Shown here piece by piece: positions 26,379 to 38,971 of a stretch of 64,000 nucleotides of DNA. The notes below the pieces were generated by a model that saw only the letters and a list, made by a program, of their open reading frames with translations, made no database searches and had not been told where the DNA came from. Location: positions 13,697,301-13,761,300 of the forward strand of contig NW_027184085.1 in the NCBI RefSeq assembly GCF_041296385.1, in the 5' to 3' direction. Origin of the DNA: Aphelocoma coerulescens (lineage: Eukaryota > Chordata > Aves > Passeriformes > Corvidae). The first letter of the stretch is position 1, and every line of letters starts with the position of its first letter. Position numbers and translations under genes: made by a program.

Positions 26379-28699
26379 GTGAGCAAAAGAAATTCTGGGG
26401 AACTTTGGAATCCTGGGTCTTTTAAAACCAATGCATGATTAAATGATGATGTTCCCTGGGGAGATATTTGGATTTATTCCTCATTTTAGAGCATCCAGCT
26501 AGCATTCCAGCTTTAACTTCTTGGTTGCCTCTGTTGCCTCGGTACCACGCTAAACTGGGATCTCACCCTGCTGTGAGAGACATCTCTTGAGGTAATGTCT
26601 GCGTCCTGCCCTTGCCAGGAAGGAAGAGGAGCAAAGCACTTGCTTCCTTGTGTGCTTTGCAGCGTGCTGGGAGAGTGCTGTGTACTGCAAGGGTGACCAC
26701 GTGCTGCCAAGCTGAACAACATTCCTTCATCCTGTCTTCATCATGGCAGGGAGATCTGCTGGCTCCTGGGCTGCTCTCACACTTCACTTCACAGGCACAA
26801 AATGCAAATGCCTTACCCTTTCTGCTCTCCATGTTCCATGACTCAGGATTTATTCTGGCTCATCAGAAATTATGAAGTCTCCTTTGTTTTATGAGATCTA
26901 AGGATGGTTTAGACATTTCATGCCTGTTGTAATAACACTCCCCTTGCAGAAAACAGTGGAAGCTTTTCTGTCAACTTAACTAAGAGGAGTCTTTGGCCAG
27001 TGACTTTCCTTCTGCACTTCTGTTTTGTTATTTTGGCCAGTTACTTTTCCTCCTACTGGCAAATGTTCCAGACCACTGTGGTAACCTCAAAACCTTTTTC
27101 AGTGCAAGCTGGTAACAGTACCTGTTTCTGTATTTGTCACTTTAAATGAGAATGTTATTTAGCGAAAAGGAAGCATGATTGCCTCTTCATTCCTGTCATT
27201 TTCCACTGATTGGATGACTGAAGTATGAAGACCTGGAAGTGTTGCAACATCCTGGTTACATCTGGCTTGTTCGGCAGCAGTGAAGAAGGCTAAAGGCGAG
27301 TTTGATGACTCAGTGTTGGGGGTGGATTGGACAGTGGGACTGGTGAGGAGTGAGACTGATGGCTCTGGCTCAAGCCCTGTCCTTTGGATGGAGCTGACTA
27401 TATTTTGCTGCAATTAGGCCTACAGGGATGGGATTGGGTAACACTGCCCATGTTAGCACCACTACAAGTTCTCTTCAGCTCCTCCAGAACCCTGAGGAAT
27501 TTCAGTATTGATTTCTGTGGCATGTTCACATATGTCAATGAGTGTCTCCAAAACTAACAAAAGAGGAGTCAGAGCAAGGAAGCGGAGGAGGAAAAGACAA
27601 GCAAGAGAGCCAGCTGAATATTCCTGCCAAGTTTTGCTGGAGCTGTGTGACTGGCTTTGTTATTCAGGTCCCATGGCATTTGCTGGTGGGCTGTAAGAAT
27701 ACAGGGGTTTAATTATTAGCACCAAGGGCATATGGTTGTTGGATGACTAGCTGGGAAATGCAAATGAAATACTAAAAAGATATTATTTAGTATTTTTTCT
27801 CACCATGGGGTTCTCTGACAGATAGGGCTTGTACTGTGGATTGGAATCAGAGCAGGCTGTGATGTCCTCAGTAAGAGAAAGACAAGGAAGGAGAAAAGAA
27901 TGGGAAAGTGGTGGCCATATCATTCAATGCTCAGTGTTTGGCTTCACCAAAAATAGTCATGTTCTAAGGGAGGGAGGTGAGAAAATCTATCTGAGTTGTC
28001 TATTTCCATTGCCATCATCCAAGGTGAGGGGCTGGCAGGGGGTAGTGGCTGGAAGAAGTAAGTGCCAGGCAACTAGCAGGAGCTAGGCATTAGGAGAGTC
28101 TTCAGGAGCTGGAAGGAGCCCAGGAGGAAGGGCCACAGGCCTCTCTGGGAGAAGGAATCCAAGATCTGAAAGCAGTCTCACAGTCTACCCTCTCTCACCA
28201 CATTCCCTACATAAGCAGGTAGCCGCCTACTCTTTTCTCTTGTCCTCATCTCCTGTGTGCAAGGCTTTTCTTGGCTGGATATACTTGTGCATGGTCAGTG
28301 CTCTAAGGCCACCTGGGCTCTGGGGATGGGATTCTAGTGCACAGGCTTTTCTCAGCCCCTGTCACAAGATCATTATATTTTGGCCCTGGTACCTTGGCAC
28401 ATGTCTTACCTTGGTTCTCATAGATATGTATTTAATACATGAAAGAGAACATGTTCATATTTGTTTATGTAGATCTGAGCAGAATTTTTGGGTAAGTGTA
28501 GTACTTTTCCTGTGTCTGGGAAAATATTTTCCTCCATATCCTAGTTTCCTTTAATTATCTTAGTTTACTTTATAATTTAAAAGCAGAAGCAGTAGCATGC
28601 AGGCAGAAGGATGTCACGGCAGGGGAGGGGGCTACAGGTTTTGACAGCCTCTGCAATAATATTGATCCTTTCTAGAACATTTTTCTCATAGGAACTCAC

Positions 28700-28780
28700 C
28701 ACATACTGGTTGTCCCTCCACGCCAAAAATCCCTTGCCTTGGATGTGTCTTGCTGCTATAGCAAAATTAAAGTGTCGCCT
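28700..28780 (-). other. Candidate 81-nt in-frame minus-strand exon
   Basis: On the minus strand a pyrimidine-rich acceptor (TTTGTCTTTATACCAG) precedes the segment, and GTGAGTTCC, a consensus donor, follows it. The 81 nt are open in phase 0 for 27 codons, beginning RRHFNFAIAARHIQGKGF and ending NQYV. The open frame continues on both sides (28577-28795). The composition is protein-like, but I do not recognise a family. A chance frame or a decayed retroelement piece are the alternatives. Confidence 0.18.
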
Positions 28781-31000
28781 CTGGTATAAAGACAAACTGT
28801 GAGTGTTTCAGGCTTATACAAATTTACGTACTGTGATTGACTGTGACCCTGCAGTGGGGCAATGGACTATTATGCTGCACTTGAAACTGGCTTAAGACCA
28901 ATGTCTGCATCTTATAAAAATCAAAACCTCCAGGATGAAGTTTGCATGACTGCAGATGACAGCATGTGGGTCAGCCTTGCTAACCTGACTCCTCCCAGGA
29001 ATGATTCCATCCTGGTGCACAGAGGAAAACAGTTTTCCTTGCTGTTGCCCTCTGAAGTTCTGGGTTTCCAGGCAGAGGGACAATAAGCCATCAACCTCCC
29101 CTCCAGGGTCCACCAGCTTGTCCTGCTCTCCTGGCCCCTTCAGCCAGAGATTGCCCTGATTGAAGGCCCTCCAGAAAGACTTGGTTAGTGTGGTCCTCAT
29201 CTCTTCCCAGTTCCCTGCACTTCAAAATGATCTCCCAGCTGGAAGCACCATGTGGCAATGTAATGGACTGGGAGCTGAGTGAAGTGTGTCTAACTCTGGT
29301 TGCTTTTGTTTCCAAGATCACATCAGTGCTAACTAGACTCAAGAAATAAGCAATACCATTCCTAATAGGTTCTTGCTGTGCTGCAGTATTGCACCTAATT
29401 TTCCTTTGTGGCCTGATTATTTAATCTTTCTCTTATCCTTTTCCATATTAGTGCTGATCAAGCAAAATTACTCAGACTGACAGCAAGAGGAAGCCACCAT
29501 TATTTACATTTAATTTTGCCCAAGTGAACACCCTGATAAACCAGGTCACAGAGGACACAGATCCTGCTTGCTTTTTTCTTGCATGTTCTCTTCTTTGCTG
29601 TACAGGATATTCAGAAATATGCAATTCTTTCTACATGCAAATGACATTTTAAACACCCAGAAAGTTCAAATTAATGTGTGAAATTATTTTAAGGGGAAAT
29701 ATTTGGTACCAGACAGAGGAGATGGGGAAGACTTAAGTGTTACTTCTTAGTAGCCCAATGGCTGTTAATAAATGTTTATTCCAAATAACTGCAAGAAACA
29801 ACAGCAAAGGTGATACGGGCTTCCTAGAATGGCAACAGCATTTGCTGAAGGAATAATGGGCCTTTCTGTGGTAAAATTAAGTCCTGTAGATTTTGCAATT
29901 AAATACCTTGTCAGGTTCGTTTCTTTAAACAGATAATTACTCCATACATGTCCTGTACTATTACTCAAATATATCCTAATTACACTTTTGCATCATGAGT
30001 TAATTTAGTTTTTAAAAAAAGAAATATTTCATCTTGCACTCTTTCGTGTATGGTTACTAAACTTGCACCACATTTTCACCTCTGTTGAGCAAAACTGAGA
30101 GCATGGACCGTAGAAGGGCTAGTGCCAGCCACATAACCATGTACTTGCTTGAAGTCCCAAAATCAGTAGCAATCTAGAGCACAGCTGAGCTGAGGGTCTT
30201 AGCTGACCCTTTACTGACAGAACCCTGATGGACAGCAGTATGTATGTACATCACACTCCTGCCCCCTCTTAGGAGGGCCTGTTGTAGAGGGCTAACTTGA
30301 TGACCAGGCTGAAAAAGTCAGAACTGGACTTAGGCAAAGTATATTCCATGCTGAAAGTTTTGTCACAGGATGTATGACCCCACAGCAGATTGTCATAAAC
30401 TGCCCATTAAATTATGTTATGTTGTCATAACATTGTCCATATTCAGTGGAGAATTATCTTCTTTTCTTCAACTGTCTTAGTGCTGGGAAGACTTTGGCTT
30501 TGGCCAAAGATGAGGTAACAAGGAAAATCCCAAGCCTCAGTAAGAGCTGGGACAGTGTGGGATCCTGGGGGTTTCATCTTGAGGCAGTCCATGAATCCCA
30601 GGATTATCACAGGCCATAATCTGTGACTTTTCAAGGTTTCTCAGTGATTAAGGAGACCTCTGGTTACTGAATCCAAAATACAATGAAAAAACCATCAAGC
30701 AGCAGCATGCAGGACTTTAAAAAACCCAGTATTTTAAAGTGAGTGGTCAGCTAAAGTCACATCCAGAAATCTAAAATACAGAGCTTTGTGTTTGAAGTCT
30801 GTATGCATGAAAACAGCATTCCAATTCTTTTCTGTAATTACATGTACCAAGTTATTCAACTTTGTTTTGATCTTCTCTCTAGAGAAAACTGCCTTTTAAG
30901 GGGTGATCTAAAAAATGCTCATTGCTATACATCAGTGAGTAGATGGCTGAACAAAAAAAAAAGGGATTAAGCTTCTTTCCACTGTGTCTAACACTAGAAC

Positions 31001-31038
31001 ATCCAAAATCTAAAATTAAATCCAAAATCTAAATTTAA
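31001..31038. repeat. 19-nt tandem duplication, imperfect
   Basis: Two adjacent copies begin ATCCAAAATCTAAA (31001-31019 and 31020-31038) and differ at a single base near the end. It is AT-rich and has no evident function. Confidence 0.9.
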
Positions 31039-33484
31039 ACCCAAACAATTTGGGATCACATCCTCATTTGGATGAGTAAAAAGTTTCTTGTGGCAATCCT
31101 TGCTTTTGAAATGTAGGTTATTTAAATACACTGTTGAGATTTTATTTTTCTTCTACAAGCAAGTGTTCTGACAAAATGCAGAACAGATTCAACAATAATT
31201 TAAAAGTTATTCCTTAAACTTTTCTAAGCAGAATAATTCTGAAGGGGTGAGGCAGCAGGACCAGCAGAATCAACTGAAAATCAGCGTTTGCTACTCATTT
31301 GGCTCAATGAGGTCAGAGCAATCCAGTACCATTGTTTTGTCCTGAATTTAATTCTAGAATAATCCTTATGTTTATTTCTCTTGACATTGCAAATTTTGCT
31401 CTACATTGCATCCTTTGGTGATCAGTGATTCAGAGGAGGTATCCTTTCTAAACTCTGGGTTTCTGCTGCAGGAGGAGTTGTGTCTTCTCCAGACTTTCTA
31501 GAAAGCAATATATGACAGTAAAATGGTTGTTGCATAAATGTAGAATGCTCTACACTTTGGTTTAGTAATTTCCAGACAGTTCTCAAAGGAGAAATACTAA
31601 TAAGTTTCTTAGGAGAAAAAACTTATAATACACATAGAAAGCAGATTGTGACTTCAGAAGATGAAGTCTTTGGCAATTATACTGGTTTAATTATACCAGT
31701 TAATTCATCACCCCTTCACATGTTCCAACACAGTGGTTTTTTGCAGCTGTTGATGAATCAGACTGAGGACATCATCAGCTTCAGAAAACACAGTTTTTTG
31801 GGAGTGTTTCTAAAAATGAGATCTGTTTACAAGCTGTTCCACAGTGCCTTATGGCAGTGCTGCACAAACAGCTGTGCCAGCACAACTGAGGAGAGTGGCA
31901 AAGGGTGGGAATGAGAAATGTATGGGAAGGATATGAGTATTTTACATTGGTAGTGATGACAAAGACTTTGTCTTTTAACAGATAAAAGTTTGACTTTGTC
32001 CTTTCTAACCACACAGTAAATTCTATAAGGCACTGCAAAGTAGTATGCAGAATGTAAAGAAGATCTTGGAAACAAAAAGTTGTTGGACTGTAAATTAACT
32101 AGTTTTGCTCATTTTCCCTCTTCCAGTTTGTAGCTGTTGTGTGTATTTAAATATATTGTTTCAACATCATTTATACCTTTGCACTTTAGCAGAAATACTT
32201 ACATCCCCCACTGATCTTTGTCCAGAGCTGGTGTCTTATTTTTGACAGCATGTCCCAGACAAGTTCTATTTGTCATTATAGACTGCTAGGAGCTTGCAAA
32301 GGTCTCATTTTTTTTCCAGTCCTTTTGCATCTTGATGACAGGCAGAGCTATCAGCATTCCACACTCTGGGGTAATAGGTCAGCATAACTGCTGGTGACAA
32401 CAGAAATCTGTATTTGAAGTGGAGCAGATATTAGGATCAGCCCATAAAATATTACCATATTTTACGTAAGCCATTCAGTCTACAAGATATTATTTCCTTC
32501 CTATAGCACATCTTGTTGGACCAAGCATTAATGAAAACTGTCTTCAACAAGTAAGCCTAGAGGCGTGACACTAATATAATGGTGCAACAGTGGCATAGAT
32601 TTTGAAATCCAGTTTACTGTAGCAGGTACATATATTCCTGCATTAAATTGTTGCTTTTATGTACTCACACTTGCACACAAACATATGCAATACACTTCAT
32701 TCTTACTGTGTTTGCGATCCAAATGGCTTGGGTGAAAGAAATTATGTCATATGTGGCTTGTGATATCTTCATATCTGATTTCCACACCAACTACTGAATG
32801 TCTAATAACTCCTGCTCCCAAATTTAGATCTTAATGAACCTCCTAAGTCATGAACCCTCCCTTGCCTTTCATCATGTGCTCAGAGGCACAGGATATCTTT
32901 CACCCATATATCTGTCCTCCTCACTGTTTTCTCTCCTCTCTCTTTGGCCTAATGTTAGATACTGAATTTTGTCTGGGTTGTATACACAGAATAAGTGTGC
33001 TAGGTCTGGAAGTTTCCCTTTCCAAACAAACAAATGCATTGTAATTCCTTTCTTTATTTCTTTCTGCCTGAAGAAGAAGTAAGCGCTGTTTGGCATCACC
33101 ATGGGGGATAAGAAGCTGCAGTACTAAACTGGTCATTTGTTTCTCAGTCTGCTCAAGTGCCTTGTCTTTAACATGTAAAAAAATAGCAGAACCACCCCTG
33201 ATTTCCAGAATGTTTTGACTTGAGAGTAGTATATGAAGAGAGAAACAGAAAGTTTCCACTAGTAAAAGGAGATGGAAAAATCAAAACTGGGGTTGTTGTC
33301 TTTGAAAAAATATTAGGACATTTCCGTAACCAAAATAAATGTGTGGGTTTTTTTTCAATCTTGTATGCACTCATAATGTATAGTTTAATTACAGGAAATA
33401 CATGTTTGATGCATGCTCATAACTATTTTTGTCTTTGCTCTGAACGAAGTGTCGAGCACTCTAACTAATTGGTTTTTTCTCTAG

Positions 33485-33597
33485 ATAGTATTGGACAGGT
33501 TCGTGTTTGCCTGGACTCACTGTGTGTGGGAGGCTCAGCCACTCAGGTGGTGTTTAACTTCTTGCAAGACAGGGGCCCCAGCTTCTGCTTTAGATGA
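33485..33597 (+). other. Weak candidate terminal exon
   Basis: The acceptor TTGGTTTTTTCTCTAG is followed by an open frame starting SIGQVRVCLDSLCVGGSATQ and stopping at TGA 33595-33597. A possible internal donor (CAG followed by GTGGTG) lies at 33547. The frame is closed upstream. No family was recognised; chance is a sufficient explanation. Confidence 0.1.
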
Positions 33598-33769
33598 TAT
33601 GTGTGAGCTACTTTAAAAATATATTTTTAGTTTTATGCAAAGCATTCTTTCAGTAAGTCCAGCTATGTGTCAGCCTAATTCTCACACACCTCAAACACAA
33701 ATTACCAGGGCAGCAAATACACATTCAAATTCCAAATATGCTTTAGTAAAGCACAATTGTTAAGAATGT

Positions 33770-33802
33770 CTTCTTTTCTTTTTCTTTCTTTTTTTTTTTT
33801 TT
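33770..33802. repeat. T-rich run
   Basis: TTTCTTTCTT is followed by an uninterrupted T run. It could be a decayed poly(A) tail of a minus-strand retrocopy, but no retrocopy body was recognised next to it. Confidence 0.8.
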
Positions 33803-36800
33803 AAAGCTAGTTAGTGCAGTATTAGGTAGGTCGCTCTGGCCACATTCCCAGAATTTAACAGTGGGGGCCTTGTGGAATGCTAAACGATGTGTATAACAGC
33901 ATTCAGGCTCTCTGTGAGCCAATCCGTCAAAACATTTGCTGCTTTGAAAATGTGCTCTTCAAAAAAATGGGCATATGGAACTTATTAGACTATTTGGTGG
34001 AGTTCAGGCAGCAGAGCCCAAGAGAAGCATAAAAACATCTGAGGACACAATTCTACCTTAAGGTAATAGGATCTCTAAACTGCTTTTTTGCAATCAAATA
34101 CATACAAAATACAGCGGAGAAACATCCTGAATGCAGAATGTTTTACATTCCAAAGAGTCACAAGACCTTAAGTAAAGAACTTGTAATAGTAGTAAAAAAA
34201 GTAGTGGTTTGATTGCAGCAGTAGTTGGTGTGTTTGGTTCTGTTTCCTCAGCAGAGTGTATTGCTCCTTGGCTCTTTAACAGTTCAAGTTGTATCGAAGA
34301 GTTCTTGAGTCGAAGTTTCACTGCAGCAGATTTCTGTGCCTCTGGTGCATTGGCAGAGAGTGTCAATCAGTCTCCTTGGAGATGAAAAAAGACGGTGCTG
34401 CAGATGGGAAACACAAATGAGCTGCCATTTTCCAGCACCTGTTTGTACCTTCTTCCAAATTATTCCTTGTCCCTGTTGCACAGTGAGAACAGAATGACCC
34501 CAGAGTGAGCAGATCTTCCTTCACACTGTTGAATGATAAGACAAACTGAACAAATAACTCAGACTAAATTTTGGCTTTGGCAGCCGTAGCAAGAGATAAC
34601 ACTGGATTTTGCTGTTCCATGGGTGTTCCTAGAGCAGACTGTAACACGGCGTTCTTCTCTGGCGACAGAATTAGAGGACAATGGAGGACTCTGCAGCCCC
34701 TATACTCTCTCCCTTCCTCTCATCTGCTTCGACAGTCCTCTGAGCATTAAACTGTGGCCTGTACAGGGTATTTTACACCATGCTGCTAGCTTTGATCACT
34801 ACTTCAAATAATTAAAAGGACGTCCTGATCTTGTGTAGCCTCTTTCATACAGTTGGGTGTTATGGCACAGTTTCGGTTCTCTGTCCAACTTTTTCTGTCC
34901 CATAAGAAGATAGACAACTAAAGTCTGAGACTTTGTTTTGTTGATGTATCTGTTCTCAAGGATTACAGGTACATATTTCTCTTTTTATGTAGTTGTAATG
35001 AAAGGAGACAAAAAGTCATATTGGAGTATTAAAAATGGATTGTTACCTTTTAAAGTAAGGGTGGTAACTTTTGCTGCTGTGATTTAGAGTGGTCTTTATT
35101 ATTGTAGTGTTTGAATCAGGAACTGAGTTACACAGTGCATTGTGACAGTTGTGGTGCTGTTATACAGAATCTCACAATTATGTTCTTAGCAGGCTAGCAA
35201 GTTTGTGACTTTTATAGGAGTGATGGACTACAGCCTCATGCCATAGAAGTACTGTGCTAGCAAGTCATGTAGGATCTGTGGGGAAGGATTCTAACATTGC
35301 AAATGCTGCTTTTCTAATAACCTCTGAAACAGAGTAAAGCATCCCAGAAAATATGTCTCAGATGTGAGACATTGTAGAGCAGGGAGAATGAAACATCTCT
35401 GCCTTCAATCACAGCTCCCTGGAAACTTCGGTGACCCTTGTCCAACAAGCTTAATATGATACTAGGCAATATCATGAGACTTAATTTGTTATCATTGCTA
35501 CCAGGAATTCGAATGGCAGTGCCCCTATCTGCTCTGAAGATAAGCTGTATTGTGTTGTTATGCAAAGGTCCTTGAAATAATTTGTGGCATCCACAAGATC
35601 TCTTTTTTATTTACTTTATTCCCTGCATTTGGAAGAGACTGCTGAGACAGAAAACCTTCCTGGGAACTGGAAACTGCTGTGAGTGAAAACCTTTGAAAAA
35701 GGAAATTGCTTGTAATGAGTTTGTGGTTGCCTCCATTACCAGGTTGCAGTGAATGAGTAAATCAAGTTAAACTGCAAATATATTTCCAGATCTCTTTGCC
35801 ACTGATTTTCCCACCTGAGAAAAATCAGTTTGCCACATTCAAGAACTGAATCTTCACATGGCAGAAGTATAGCACTGGAGGCATAGTTCTGGAGCCAGGA
35901 CAAAGCTTTTGCCCATAATGCAGGCATGAAAGAAAGTAGCCCCAAAGCTGCCTGGAATAGAAACTTCAGAACTGCTGTGCTTTGGCCTTCTGCCACTCCT
36001 TTTGAAGTCAGGGACTTCTCCCATTGTGTTAGATTTTAACAGAGTCAGAAAAATTTCAAACACCATTAAAAACATCTTACCCACTACTTTCAGTGCATGG
36101 TTTTATTGAGTCAGAAGATTTTGGTGCTGGAAAGGATTGTGGCATTTTATAATACCAGGAGGTGACCTCTCTGATTTCTTCGTTAGCCCTGTACTTTCAG
36201 GGTACCCTTGATTCTCTTCCTAACTCTGTAAGATGCTGCAGCAGACCCACTGATATTGCCTTATTCTGAATCCCACCATTGCAAAATGTAAGGAAGGACC
36301 TGTAAGAGAAAGGCAGAAACAGAATTACCTCCAGCAGCTGCACTGCCTGCAGGTCTCCTGGGGTGGGTTACAATGTGTCCTGGAGGACAGTCCCTTCCTT
36401 TGTGCTGTCTCCCCTCTCCTTTCTGATACATGCCACTCTGGTTCCCATATGCTCACAGTCCTGCGACAGCTTTTCTGGGAAGGTTAGTCATGTAGTACTG
36501 GATTTTGTCCTATGGCTGTGTTTCCAAGAACCGAATTGCTGTTTGCGCCTCCTCACTGTGTGTGCTGAGTACAGCATCTGGCTTTAGGTCATTGCCTTAC
36601 AGACAGGTTTTCCTTTTTTACAGTAAATAAGGGTTTATGTTCAAGGGATTTGTCTGTCACACCTCTAGTTAAAGTTCCTTACCAAGCTTTATGAATACTT
36701 TGAACCGAATTGGATTTTCTTGAGTCTCACTGGTTTAGTACTCAAAATTCAGTCCTGAAGTAACTAAACAAATGAAATGTTTGCTGTTGAGATCTGTCTG

Positions 36801-36906
36801 TGTTCTATTCTCTGTTGTGGCTGGTATCTATTGAGAATTAAGCTTTGTTCTGCCCAAGTTATTTTATTTATATAAGTTTAATTTATTTTACACCAGTATT
36901 CTGCAG

Positions 36907-36954
36907 ATACTTCCAAAGGGATTTGTGCCTGGAAAAATTAGAAAAATGAGCCAT
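36907..36954 (+). other. Candidate 48-nt in-frame exon
   Basis: The upstream tract TTTAATTTATTTTACACCAG and then CTGCAG give two possible acceptors ten bases apart. The segment ends CCAT followed by GTAAGT, a strong intronic donor side with a weak exonic side. Only one frame is open through it, reading ILPKGFVPGKIRKMSH. No family was recognised, and the signals are below those of the best candidates in the window. Confidence 0.13.
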
Positions 36955-37347
36955 GTAAGTCCATGAGAGAGGTTATAAAATAAACATTATACCATGTGTG
37001 GGGTAACATTTTTTACTGCAAGTGGCTGCTCTCACTTTTTTGGCACTTATACACACAGCCATCTGTTTGAACGCTGTTTGAAGTGGCTATATTCCAGCAT
37101 TTATGTAACTTGACTGTAGAAAGGAAATGACATCACTTAGATTCCTGAAGAATATTACCAATGTCAGAACTGAGGAAATAAAATCTACAATAAGTAGAAT
37201 ATGTATTTTTAATTTTTTTTTCCTTTTACAGTAGGACATCTCTTCATACTGTTCTGCTCATCTGTTCAAAGCCCAGGAAGCCCCATTCATTTCACACAGA
37301 CTTTCACACACATGGCTAGGAGCAGGCTGCAAGCCACTGTGACTTAC

Positions 37348-37368
37348 GTTACATTGATGAAATGAAAT
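37348..37368 (-). other. Candidate 21-nt minus-strand microexon
   Basis: On the minus strand the acceptor TTCATTTCTGTCTTGCCAG is strong, and the segment is followed directly by GTAAGTCAC, a strong donor. The 21 nt are a multiple of three and read ISFHQCN in phase 0. In-frame microexons of this size are known in vertebrate neuronal genes. The very short length means that only expression data could confirm it. Confidence 0.15.
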
Positions 37369-37567
37369 CTGGCAAGACAGAAATGAACTGATACAATGGC
37401 AAAGCCTGAAACACACCTCTGTGTCAAGATATAGGCATAAAATAACAACAGCAGTTTCATAATTAGCCTGGGTGAAGGTTCAGCGTTTTCAAGTGAGCGC
37501 AAAAGTGCAGCAGCTCTTTGTCATGTCTGGAAAAAGCAGGAGCTGAACAGTTTTATACAGACCCATA

Positions 37568-37826
37568 TGACAGGACATGAGGGACTGGCATGAATTGTGT
37601 TAGGGGAGGTTTAGTTTGGATATTAGGAAAGGGTTTTTCTCCCAGAGGGTGGTTGGACACCAGAACAGCTCCCCAGGGAAGTGGTCACAGCACCAAGCCT
37701 GACAGAGCTCAAGGAGTGTTTGGACAACACTCAGGCCCATGGTGTGACTCCTGGTGCAGGGCAGCAGTTGGACTTGATAATACTTGTGGGTCCCTTTCAA
37801 CACAGCATATTCTGTGATTCTGTGAT
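37568..37826 (+). mobile_element. CR1: CR1 LINE 3' fragment, plus strand
   Basis: This is the 3' end of an avian chicken-repeat-1 retrotransposon. It shows the characteristic order: a GGACA start phrase, GGTTTAGTTTGGATATTAGGA, GGGTGGTTGGACACC, AACAGCTCCCCAGGGAAGTG, GACAGAGCTCAAGGAGTG, then TTGGACTTGATAATAC and GGTCCCTTTCAACACAGC. It closes with the CR1 tail of repeated ATTCTGTG units (37809-37826). CR1 has no poly(A) tail and is usually 5'-truncated, as here. It is moderately diverged, so it is an old insertion without coding capacity. The subfamily resembles those with a GACTTGATGATC 3' end found in neoavian birds; this assignment is from memory and approximate. Confidence 0.95.
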
Positions 37827-38936
37827 ATTAGGTTTTAAATGGAAAGTTTACATTATTAGAGTTTTCATAAAGGCTGCATGTGTTCTGAGACATTTGTTTT
37901 AAATATTCACCAAGCTATAAAGTTTCTCAGCTGGTGATTTTAACTGAGCCATGTTGAGTTACATCACATGAGGGCTTCCTCCTACTCTGTCTTGCCAGGA
38001 AATTTTCAAAATTTGTCTTAGCTGATAACTCCTGTTTTGCTGTCTGCTTTGTCTACAGAAGTTGTCAAGTGAATTAAGGACTACTGTATCACCTAGCTAG
38101 CTGCCCAAATAAAGTAGAAAAGTCTCTGTTACTTCTTATGGAGAGTTTTGGCTGGAGTTTGCTTTTTACTTTTTTTTTGTGTGATAGATACTGCAAAATA
38201 GACAAGCCATACTCCTAGAAGGCCAACTTTGACTGGGAGAAGTTTGGTCATACTGCTGTAGGCATCATTTCATACCACTTTTCTATTTTTTACTTCATGT
38301 TTAACACAAGTATGAACTAATGGCAAACAAATTGAAATTTCGAGAAACTGTGTTATTTCCTATGCTTGACTGTTTATATAAATGCTTACTCAATACTATT
38401 CAGTTTGTCCCATAAACTACAGTGTAGCTGGACTTTAATCTGTCTTTATTAAACAGATTTGGGCTGCCTATTCTTCACATTCCTATACTTTTGAAAGTTT
38501 TTCATAGCAAAGTCATTATTCCTCTCAAAAGGAAATGAGAAGAAAGGTTGGCCAATGATGACCCTTAATAATTTATGGAATTCATATAATCTTCTAGTTT
38601 ATGACTGGCCTTGGATATTCTCCAGAAGATGTTGAAATCTGAGAAGCCACCCCTATCCACTTGAAAACAATACAAAACAGTACAAAAATATTACTAATCT
38701 TTGTGCCTCGACAAAGAAATTAAATCTACTTAATATCAAAGTAGGGATATATTTTAACTGGGGATATTGGCTAACAAACTATGGCATGGTATTATAATAA
38801 TAGGAAAGTCTAATGTAGTCAGACGTGAGGAACAAAGGAATTTATTTCTACCTGATTATTTTTACAGATTTTCCAGGCTGAATCATTAAAATCTGAGATT
38901 AAATGCCAAATTTAATGAATTTTTTTCTTTTAATAG

Positions 38937-38971
38937 ATCAGCTCGCAGCAGGAGCTGAGACCTCTGTCATG
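38937..38971 (+). other. Candidate 35-nt exon with strong splice sites
   Basis: The acceptor TTTTTTTCTTTTAATAG is strong. The segment ends GTCATG and is followed by GTGAGTACT, a near-ideal donor. GC content jumps to 20 of 35 inside, while the flanks are very AT-rich, which is the contrast expected of an exon. Two frames are open: ISSQQELRPLS, and QLAAGAETSVM when the upstream exon supplies one base. Its length is not a multiple of three, so skipping would shift a frame. No gene was recognised. It could also be a 5' UTR exon ending in the start codon, or a noncoding-RNA exon. Confidence 0.3.

Larger units (their letters stand above)
26379..33484. other. Noncoding unique DNA
   Basis: Overlapping frames on both strands at 26513-26875 and 28862-29342 reflect higher GC rather than coding. 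A CACGTG E-box lies at 26698-26703. A 19-nt near-perfect tandem duplication lies at 31001-31038, and an imperfect palindrome around 31678-31703. The minus frame at 32921-33259 (112 codons) has no recognisable domain. The candidate minus-strand exon at 28700-28780 is listed separately. Confidence 0.5.
33598..37567. other. Noncoding unique DNA
   Basis: No recognisable gene. A T-rich run lies at 33770-33802. Two candidate small exons (36907-36954 plus strand and 37348-37368 minus strand) are listed separately. A phrase near 36110-36180 faintly resembles the end of an ancient non-LTR element but cannot be supported. Confidence 0.5.

Noticed and set aside
27822..28022. Plus-strand exon candidate after a good pyrimidine tract with a GTGAGG donor
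   Set aside because: All frames meet a stop before the donors, so a coding exon is not supported; left as possible noncoding only.
32921..33259. 112-codon minus frame
   Set aside because: No domain or homology recognised and overlapping frames exist on the same strand.
36105..36180. Faint similarity to the 3' end of an ancient LINE or MIR-like repeat
   Set aside because: Only a few words match and no tail or extended similarity is visible.
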